A stretch of DNA of 64,000 nucleotides from Trichostrongylus colubriformis (lineage: Eukaryota > Nematoda > Chromadorea > Rhabditida > Trichostrongylidae), in assembly GCA_963978905.1 (NCBI GenBank), contig OZ022259.1, forward strand, positions 30,543,994 through 30,607,993, written 5' to 3'. The notes below the pieces were generated by a model. It saw nothing but the letters and a program-made list of their open reading frames with translations. It did not search any database and was not told where the DNA came from. Every line of letters starts with the position of its first letter. The stretch's first letter is position 1. Below, in pieces: positions 56,409 to 64,000 of this stretch. A program made the position numbers and the translations under genes.

Positions 56409-57497
56409 GAAATGGGAAGACATATTTCTCTAAAAGCAAGTATACCACTCAAGATGAGGTGATGTGTAGCGAAACTCGCATTGAGGAAGCACGGATTTGG
56501 GTCTATTGCGATCCGGTAGCACGGCGTGTCGTGCCGCGGTGCATCACTCAGGCGAATTGCGAACGAGGCGGGACGACGTTCGCGGCCGGATGATTTAGCC
56601 CCTAGCTCACCTGTAATCTACCCTCGGCTAGTGACGCAGAGGAGCTCGAAAGAAAAAGGGGTTTTTGGGTCCCCATCTCTCGATTTCTCTCTGTTTTATT
56701 TCCTCTTTCTCTACTGTTACGCTGCCGAGCACCCCTATTTCATGTCCCAAATCTGTCAGATTTACCCCTTCTGATTTCCTCAACAATACTATTCTAGTTG
56801 GGCCTGAGTACGACACTGCGCTTGCCGAACGCTCGAGGGCGAAGTAGGCTCTTTTGATATGTCATACCGTGTGAGAACAGTAGTGGATGCAGCCAAATAT
56901 TGTATTATGGCTGCCCGTTGTCGGTCTTCTGCACAAAAACCGATAACTGCGATTGATATTGATCGATGGCCTTTGGCAGAGGGTATTTTCTTTGCTTCAT
57001 CACCTTGTGATCTTCCCACATTGGTTTGATCCTCCACCCATTCTTGGCCCTCCACACATAAGTCGACAGCATCGATCGATATCGATCGATGACCTTTAGT
57101 TACATAGAACATTTAAGCGCTGCTCACCCATTGAAGCATTTTCAATTCTCGATCCCCTACAGAAATACCGATTATTTGGATCGTTGGCCCATGGTTCAAT
57201 AGAATTCTCACCTACTCTCTGCAAACTAGAGTGATCTGTCACCCATCTCCTAACTATTGCACAAAATTAATGGTTGCGATCGATAGCGATCGATAGTGGT
57301 GAATTGTAAAATTCTTTATGATTATTGTGGTCCATTAGTCGCATTCGGTGTTTCGATACTTTTTTTTTGATTTAACAATTTTTTTGTTTTGCCTCGTGTC
57401 GTTGACCCAGTCTCTTAAAACTTCTCTATTAATCCTCCAGCAAAGTTTTGTTTTTACTATCGCACTCACGATTTAGGTAGTAGTGCTGTCCAGTGAA
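56409..57497. other. Intergenic region with dispersed repeat and GATCGAT palindromes
   Basis: Bases 56640-56775 belong to a dispersed repeat also seen near 1312-1432 and 19140-19243 (CTCTACTG, CACCC, AATTTACCCCTTC-like string). Bases 56940-57295 carry three copies of a palindromic block based on ATCGATATCGATCGAT at about 56953, 57073 and 57277, each near a GCACAAAA or GACCTTT-like flank. No gene seen. Confidence 0.55.
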
Positions 57498-58048
57498 ATG
57501 GAAAACCTGATCGTTGAGCCATCAGTTTCGGGATCAATCCAGACAAATGACGAACTTCCGCCCGCCGAGTAAGATCTTTGCTTTTTTCATTTCGCCATCA
57601 CTTTCCTGCTTTACTATCAGCATGACTTCATGTGTGTGTTTTCAGAGTTGTTGCACCGGGATTTGAAAATAACCGCCATGGTAATCCACCGTTAAATGAC
57701 TCAAACAAACGAGGAGGCTATGCCAGTCGTGGTCGAGGGCGGGGAAGGCGGTTTCATGATGGTCACTACAGAGGACGAGGTAGAGGAGGAAGTCGTCATG
57801 ATCATCACAGCGATCAAAACCACCAAGCTTCCACGCAGAGTGCGCGTAAATCACATGACGAATCGAATTCAAAATTTTCAAGTAAAAAGGTCGCAGACGG
57901 AGTGGGCGAAGCAGCCCAGGGAAGCCGTGGTGCTCGCTTCGTTTCTGATCCAAGACGTCACCCTCGTCACCGAGGCCAGTATCACAGAACGGGCCATCGT
58001 TCTGGTGATGACGCTGAACGAGCTCTTCCTGTAGTATCGGAACACTGA
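57498..58048 (+). CDS. Small RGG-box, probable RNA-binding protein
   Basis: I do not recognise the family. Two exons, 57498-57568 and 57646-58048, joined in phase through a GTAAGA donor and a TTTTCAG acceptor; 157 residues. The N-terminus is acidic (MENLIVEPSVSGSIQTNDEL). The second exon has an arginine/glycine tract at about residues 48-75 (GGYASRGRGRGRRFHDG, YRGRGRGGSR), followed by a His/Gln/Ser/Lys-rich low-complexity tail. RGG boxes bind RNA and are substrates of arginine methyltransferases. AATAAA lies about 100 bp after the stop. The downstream half could be translated in other frames, so the tail is less certain. Confidence 0.62.
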
Positions 58049-58149
58049 GAGATGTCTAGTTTTTAATTTTCTCATATTGCTGTGATACGTCATTCAGACT
58101 GTGTGTGAGCGATTTTGCCTCATAGTTTTTTTTTCGTGGAGTACGCTGT

Positions 58150-58155
58150 AATAAA
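58150..58155 (+). terminator. Poly(A) signal of the RGG-box gene
   Basis: AATAAA, 101 bp beyond the TGA at 58046-58048. Confidence 0.6.
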
Positions 58156-58282
58156 TTCATTCAGTTCAAGCGCTGCTGGCAGCTGGGCCAGAGCCATAGG
58201 CACCGTCCAAGTCGGTGATTTGGTGTCTTTTAAAGACACAGGAGGGGTGCGATTTTGGTCTTCGATAACACCTATCGTAACG

Positions 58283-58520
58283 CTTGCAGTTCGTTAGGTT
58301 GCAGACATTGCACACACGACACCTAGCCAAGACATCGAAAATTGATTCTAGGGGCTTTTTTTTCTACGAACCCTTTTTCTTACCCTTTGGCTTGTTCTCC
58401 AATTCATTGCTTCACTTGATTGCTGCAGTGTGTTGTTTCACTTATTTCACACCTTCATCAATGAATAAAATACCCCCTACGAGACAACAAATGACATCTC
58501 CTACAGCAAGCAACTCGAAA
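58283..58520 (+). repeat. Dispersed repeat shared with 63830-63960
   Basis: Both segments carry GCACACACGACACC followed by a similar GCCAAxACxTC block and a TTTCACTTATTT string. Ends are unclear and no coding is seen. Confidence 0.4.
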
Positions 58521-58727
58521 AGGTGATGTCAGTTCGAAAGGATGCGCGGGAGATGTGAATACAGACCACAATGCCGCGCTTTCGAATCCGGGTTTCTCTA
58601 CAAATTCTCGCTTCTAACTCGAATGTGCTTTTCAAAATGATCCCCTTCTTCCTCTTTCCCCCGACCACTCCCAGTTCCTTCAAAGGAATCGTCCACGGAA
58701 AATGAGTTTTCCTGTTGTACATATATC

Positions 58728-59059
58728 ATGTTGTACTTGCCTAATGTGGGCTGCATGCGATGTTTCACGCGAAAAAATGTGAATTCGGCTAAGATACGGC
58801 ACCAAAAATTCTCCGCCGGATGGGCGAGGCCCCCAAACAAGTGCCCACCCCTTCGTCCGCCGCGGTCGATGACGCGTTGTAGGAACAGAAAGTCATGTAA
58901 ACAGTCCCAATCTCCGTTCCCAACCGCGGTGGACAACGGGTCGGGGCTTTTACTCGAAGGCCCCCCCCCCGCTGAGAATTTGGGAGGCTGTATCCTAGCC
59001 GAATTCTCACTTTGCAACTTGAAACTTTGCATGCGGCCCTTGCTAGGCAAATACAACAT
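58728..59059. mobile_element. Foldback element with roughly 110-bp inverted repeats
   Basis: The left arm (from ATGTTGTACTTGCCTA, 58728) and the right arm (to 59059) are imperfect inverted copies of about 110 bp, sharing GTGAATTCGGCTA and AAATTCTCxGCxGG blocks. The two long open frames on opposite strands here are by-products of this symmetry, with similar starts (MLYLP...), and not genes. Confidence 0.8.
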
Positions 59060-60067
59060 AATCGCGAACAACGTCCAGTTTCCCCTTTGGTCAGCATCTT
59101 TTCCAGGTGGACGGCGAGTTCATGATCTTCTGCATACAAGAATTTTGCATTCTGCCTCTGTAGAAAGAACGTGTCGAAAGGCTATCAATATACAAGCGAT
59201 CTGGAATGACAAAGAGATTTCATCAGAGATTTCATTGATGCGTCGTCACGTGTGCCTGCAAAGTCTTTGAACACTCATACGGTTCCCTGCCTTTTAGGGT
59301 GTCTTGCTGCGCAGGAGAACGCATGATTAGTGGCAGGGTGAGGCTTAATGTCGAGGAAAATTTTTTGGGAAATGTGACTGCCATCGGTCCAGTGTACCTA
59401 TTTCTATACTGGAGATGTTTCTCTAAAAATGTCGTCAATCGATAATTTTTGCATTGTCACCTAATATTAAATACGATTATTAAAGGGAATTCTAGAGATC
59501 TCCTTATCAGCCCGGAATTTTCTGGAAAGGTGGTCGTCAAGCAGAGCTTAATAAAGGTTTTCCAAGGGTGGCTCCCACTTTCCAACCAAAAATAAGACCC
59601 TTCGAGAATTCCTCGACCTATGCCTGGTCCTGCTCAGTGGGCAGTGGTTGGATCAAATACGCTGACCAGGACAGTGATGCCTTCGACTTCTATATCACTT
59701 GGGTTCTCATATCGTCATGAAGCTATCAGCTTTTATAGTGGAAAGATTAGGATTCTTCCGGAGGGGAAGGAAAGCATCATGCATAGCGTATCAATCGTGA
59801 AGTAAGCTTGTTATCTATTTCTTTCGATGTTCTGTCCCCGTGTGCTCTTTGGTCGATATCTCCTGAAGCCCCGGTCAAACTTTAATAGGAATTTTTTTGA
59901 GTGAGGTCGTACTTGCAAAGCAAGACAGCATTGAGGGAGAGAGAGGAAAAGGAGCTGATGTGTTAAGTCAAAATTTCAAACTTTTTGATATAATAGTTCC
60001 GGCACGTCCTCTAAGCCAAGCCTTTTGGGCGAGAGGTAGCAGTGATGTGGCCGCTTTCGTGGGCCTG
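59060..60067. other. No gene recognised
   Basis: Only short open frames. Bases about 59570-59640 are similar to 37440-37545, so part of this is an unnamed dispersed repeat. Confidence 0.45.
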
Positions 60068-60547
60068 TTCTGGCTTGTAGCCAAAACCTGCGGTCACCCC
60101 CGCTCCATAGGGGGCGGGGCTAGGATGTTCATATCGTTCTACCCGAGTAAGGGTTCACATTCATTGCTGCTATAAGGATAAATATTATCCACTGAACCAC
60201 TGTACTAAAAAGAGAGATAATATCTCTCTCCATCAAAAAGGCGCCACCCCTCCGCCTGTCACCACATTCTTTGGTGCATCGGTGGTTCAGTGGTAGAATG
60301 CTCGTGCCACGCGGGCGACCCAGGTTCGATTCCCGGCCGTGTTTTGGCTTGTAGCGAGAACTCGTGGTCACTCCCGCTCCATAGGGGGCGGAGCTAGGAT
60401 GTTCATATCGCTCTACGTTCTACCCAAGTGAGGGTTCACATTCATTGCTGCCATAAGGATAAATATTATCCACTGAACCACTGAACTGAAAAGGGAGATA
60501 ATATCTCTCTCCATCAAAAAGGCGCCATCCTTCCGCCTGTCACCACA
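60068..60547 (+). repeat. Tandem repeat unit separated by a tRNA-Gly-like sequence
   Basis: Bases 60068-60267 and 60346-60547 are about 200-bp direct copies, roughly 90 percent identical, both ending GCCTGTCACCACA. Both hold the palindrome GAGAGATAATATCTCTC or a near copy. A tRNA-Gly-like head precedes the second copy, so the unit looks like a tRNA-headed SINE, with the first copy lacking its head. Confidence 0.8.
60276..60345 (+). tRNA. tRNA-Gly(GCC)-like pseudogene or SINE head
   Basis: The sequence starts GCATCGGTGGTTCAGTGG (A box intact) and keeps the anticodon region TGCCAC and the B box GGTTCGATTCC. Compared with the usual tRNA-Gly it lacks two bases in the anticodon stem (CTCGTGCCAC), and its 3' acceptor strand CCGTGTT no longer pairs with GCATCGG. 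It is therefore not a working tRNA. Confidence 0.8.
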
Positions 60548-61906
60548 GGGCCAATGCTTTATCTTGCCTATATAGCATTGTTTTGTGACGTGTGTCACGT
60601 AACGTCCGCACGCTGTCACTTCTATGACCATCCCGCGGGTGATCAGCATCGTTTGTTTATTTTTTCGCTGACTCATTCGACGCATCCTTGCCTATTCAAC
60701 GTCGTTAAGCGGACATTCTCTATTGAACTGATCAATGGTCGTGGTATGCTCTGGTAGAAAGGGGTCACACCTTGCTTTTTTTGATCCCATCGCATCCCCA
60801 GTTTTCCCGACCGCGTTTACTCCATTTTCCCGTGGCTGGAGTGCCAAAATTTGATCAGCCACTGTTTGAATCGTCAGCGTTTCATCACACTGGCAATTAT
60901 TTTCGATTGTAAATATTTTCCACGTTCCATCTACGGCCGCGTCATGGCAAACACTATTCCACTACCATTTTCAACTTTTTTCCAACTCACGTGGTACTCA
61001 GCAGAATAATCAAAATTCAAGCTCCAATCCTGAAATTTCTATGACATTCAGATTTCTCTGCTGCAACATCTCGTATCTTCGTTCGTTCATTTTTCCTTTT
61101 CTGCTTCTTTCATCTCGTTTGCTTTTAATTTTTCGCTCATTTCAATGCGCATGCACTACTGCATGCTAGAAATATAAGTCCAGGTGATTTCGTCCGCATC
61201 CTTCTCGGACATCCTTCTCAACTTGTTCTGGGTTTTCTTCTGCAGGCCTAAGTGAGAGCGTCGTGTGCGTGCCTGACCGCCTCACACCACAGACTTGCGT
61301 GGCTTTGGTGATAGGGCGTACCGGATAACACGTCCGTCAGACGCCAACGGAGGCATCATGATTTCTACATAGTTTCCTTTAAAAATTCGGGGTCATGTTA
61401 TTTCGTCTTCTTTTTCTTCGCTGCCGTACTAGTATTTGCCGCTTCACATTCGTCTTCAGCGATCGACTTAATTATCCCTAGCGGTGCATTCGGTGTAACA
61501 AAGAGTGAGAAGGCTGTAGAATTGTGCCGTGGTAATGCCATGCAAGTTCAAAAATCACACGTTTGGGTGATGGAGCCTTCTGATTATTGATACCAGACAT
61601 GCCTAATGATTGGACGTACTACCCTGTGCACGACTACTCCACTCCATCTTATGCTATGAGCCAACTACGCATGAAGGAGCCATTAAGATTTCGAATGAGA
61701 GCCAGAAAAAGTGATGTCAACCGTGAGTGTTACATCACTTGGTTTTTTATAGTGGGGGCATACCAATCCTTTTAGGAAGAATGTTGGCAACAGAACGATA
61801 ATCTGACCGCTCCTTTCAAATAAAGGTAGATGTACTCGAAAGCACTCCAGAATGCATTCGCTATTATGGCTGTTGGTGTAACTGACTGCCGGAGCAAATG
61901 CGAAAC
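60548..61906. other. No gene recognised
   Basis: Short open frames only; pyrimidine-rich stretches near 61070-61140. One frame at 61587-61775 matches nothing I know. Confidence 0.45.
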
Positions 61907-62083
61907 CAGGGCCACCTTCATACTCAGTGCCGGCAGGGCGTGGCTGCGTTTACAGGTAGCGAGGGAGAGGGGCACGAGGGAGGTGCAGAGACGACGCAGG
62001 TAACAAGGCGAGGTGGTGAGGCGGAGACGTAGAGAAACGCAGCCACGCCCTGCCGCCTGCACCTCAGAGTATGAGGGCGGTCC
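61907..62083. repeat. GC-rich hairpin element
   Basis: Arms 61907-61951 and 62035-62083 are inverted copies (core GGCAGGGCGTGGCTGCGTTT) around a purine-rich loop of about 83 bp. The outer parts (CTTCATACTCAGTGCC / AGAGTATGAGGGCGG) also pair. A miniature foldback transposon is likely. Confidence 0.78.
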
Positions 62084-63414
62084 AAGATGAAGCTGAAAAC
62101 GCTCGACGAAGTACAGCCGCAATTCGTAAGCGTTAGGAGTCCTGGTTAATATTATGATCACTGGTGCCGTTAACTGTCAATTTGTATGCACAATTAAGGC
62201 GTTTGCGTTTAAATAATCCCTCTACATATGTACTAAAGTTCACACTTGTTCATAAAGAAAAAGTAGATACTTAGCAGTTGCAGCCCACATGTGGGTTGCA
62301 CAGTCTCAAGCAGGTCAAGCGTGCCGTTGAGAAAAATTTTCAAAAAATACTGCCGCATACGACTCCTCTGCCTCGCCCCTTGTTCAGGTTCCACTATTTC
62401 TGCGGTTCTGGGCTACCCAACCAATGCGAGCTAATGCATCAAGGCATTATGAGCCTATGGTTAAAAAAAAGAACAGTGGGGCCAAACTTTTGACAAAATG
62501 AGAGAAATAAGAACCTAACAAAACTCAGTACTTATATTCAAAACAAAAAAAAACAAGACTTATATTCCGAAACGAAGCGTCGCCGACCATTGTTAATGTG
62601 CTCGTCCTCTGATGACAAAGGAGAAGGCTTGAAAGCCATGCAAGTTATGCGGCAGGGAAAAAACGAGAATAAAAAAGTTAGGAACTAAACAGGAGACATG
62701 TAGTGCGCTTCACTGCGTCCCATCTGATGGCCGCATCGCTACACCATTGTAGCGACGAGGCGATCAGTTTGGGCACGGTTTTCCCGTACTAAATTTGGAC
62801 ATTTTTGAATACTTGAAACTTCACTTAGACTCCATCTTCCAAAGTACTGTAAACTGTTTTCTTAACAACTTCCTCAGACCAATCTATTATCTTCTTGGAT
62901 ACCCTAATGGTTGCGTAGTTCTCTATATGGAAATCCAGTCGAGGAAATTTTGGAAAATTTTGAAGTGCTTTTATTCAAATGGTCGTAAATTCTTTCAAAC
63001 TTGGCAGGTTTTTCTCATGAGGTGCGAAGCAGGTGAAAGGAGGTCATTCGCACCAATATGAACACAGCCAGCGGAGCCATACTGTCCCCACTATTCTTGC
63101 CTATGTCTCAGGAAGGAGGGATCTTTTCCCAATAATATTGAATAGTGCCAAAAAAGAGAAATCGAATGTTTTCAAAAGAAACCAATCACGAACTCAAGAT
63201 ATGTCAAGAAAAGCGAACAAGACTAGTTCCAAATGGTTCCCGAATTTTGTGAATATCTCTCATGTGTGTATACTTGCAGGTTTTACTTCGGACATTTCTT
63301 GATAATAAATATAACAATGACTATTATATGGACATGCAATTTGTCCTCTAATTACTTACACTGATTTACATTGGACACCACATGACCTTTTGATTTTCGC
63401 ACCTTGATATCGTT
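62084..63414. other. No gene recognised
   Basis: A short palindrome GCAGCCCACATGTGGGTTGC lies at about 62279-62298. Nothing else stands out. Confidence 0.45.
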
Positions 63415-63698
63415 GGGTGTGTCTGCTTATGACAAAAAATCGCGTGGCCGTCTGCGGCGAGCGGCGCGGCGGGTGCGAGTGCCGGTGGTAGGGCGTGGCA
63501 GCCTTCAAGCGAGGCAGTGTGGCATGGGTAGAGGAGGCAGGGTGGCATGTGAGGGGGGGGGGTGCAGGAGGTAGTGTGGCATGGGTGGAAGTGCAGATGT
63601 GACGCAGCCACGTTCTGTTGGGCTCCGAAGGGCAATCGATTCGGCAAGTAGTACTGGTGGCGCCGCGAAGCGATTTTTTGTTGTAGGTAGACACACCC
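63415..63698. mobile_element. MITE family A, copy 2
   Basis: 284 bp with terminal inverted repeats of about 29 bp (GGGTGTGTCTGCTTATGAC and its partner ending CACACCC), closely matching 40092-40377 through the GCGTGGCCG start, the GGCAGTGTGGCATGGG interior and the CAATCGATTCGGCAA block. A run of nine G lies in the interior. Confidence 0.82.
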
Positions 63699-64000
63699 GG
63701 TATTGGTTCCTCGCATCAGAGGCGTTTGCAGAGAAAAATCGAATTTTTTCGTTCGTAACACTTTGTAACCACTCTGTTAAAGACACCGGGATTAGGGCAA
63801 TCTTAGTTTACGATTTGAGATGACGGTGGCTTGCAGTTGCCGCAGCGCACACACGACACCTTGCCAAAACGTCAAAGGTGAATTCATTAGGTTGCATTGC
63901 ACTCACACTTTTTTCTGCTTTCACTTATTTTTCATTTATTATTATTTTTTGACACTATTCCACTATCACTACCCCACATATCGCGAGTTGGGGCAAAAAA
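63699..64000. other. Right edge, no gene
   Basis: Bases about 63830-63960 resemble 58283-58520. The window ends in an A-run; nothing else is seen. Confidence 0.4.

Noticed and set aside
58598..59270. Two long overlapping open frames on opposite strands.
   Set aside because: They are produced by an inverted-repeat element and resemble each other only for that reason.
60068..60547. A CRISPR-like or satellite array.
   Set aside because: Only two units, long and with a tRNA-like spacer, in a nematode genome; better explained as a tRNA-headed repeat dimer.

Overview
This window is nuclear DNA from a nematode, most likely a parasitic strongylid of the hookworm type. The reasons are: many short introns with GTAAGT-like donors and TTTCAG-like acceptors; acceptor-like sites directly upstream of start codons, as expected for spliced-leader trans-splicing; nematode-like orthologues (heparan-sulfate epimerase, polypeptide GalNAc-transferase); and a dense load of mariner/Tc1, RTE and BEL/Pao-like elements. 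The exact species cannot be fixed from sequence alone. There are no bacterial features.

Layout. Bases 1-11.9 kb carry no recognisable host gene, only decayed repeats and a dead mariner copy (8.8-10.2 kb). From 11.9 to 38.8 kb a single minus-strand gene encodes a polypeptide N-acetylgalactosaminyltransferase with a C-terminal ricin-type lectin domain. I could place 15 coding exons; one short stem exon is unresolved. Its introns are full of transposons. The largest intron (18.0-28.1 kb) holds an RTE-clade LINE (19260-27211) with its target-site duplication intact, and that LINE is itself interrupted by a 4,969-bp LTR element (21958-26926) with 670-bp LTRs and a 5-bp target-site duplication. Another intron (29.1-34.9 kb) holds a mariner with perfect ends nested in a large foldback, and a second foldback built from two transposase ends.

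38.8-44.0 kb is gene-poor and holds SINE copies and MITEs. At 44.0-48.1 kb (minus) is a complete 12-exon D-glucuronyl C5-epimerase gene (hse-5), with a JTB-family membrane-protein gene upstream on the same strand (48.6-49.0 kb). From 50.6 kb the plus strand carries SARNP (10 exons), an RNF25-like RWD/RING E3 ligase (5 exons) and a small two-exon RGG-box protein. 58-64 kb holds no recognised gene, only inverted repeats, a tRNA-Gly-like sequence embedded in a tandem repeat, and a second copy of a MITE also present at 40 kb.

How the genes relate. hse-5 and the GalNAc-transferase are both Golgi glycan enzymes; SARNP and the RGG protein point to RNA handling; RNF25 to ubiquitin signalling. I see no shared pathway beyond that. 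The most unusual features are the nested retrotransposon, the tRNA-like head inside the RTE target-site duplication, the 44-bp duplication across a splice acceptor of the GalNAc-transferase, and the use of AAG 3' splice sites.
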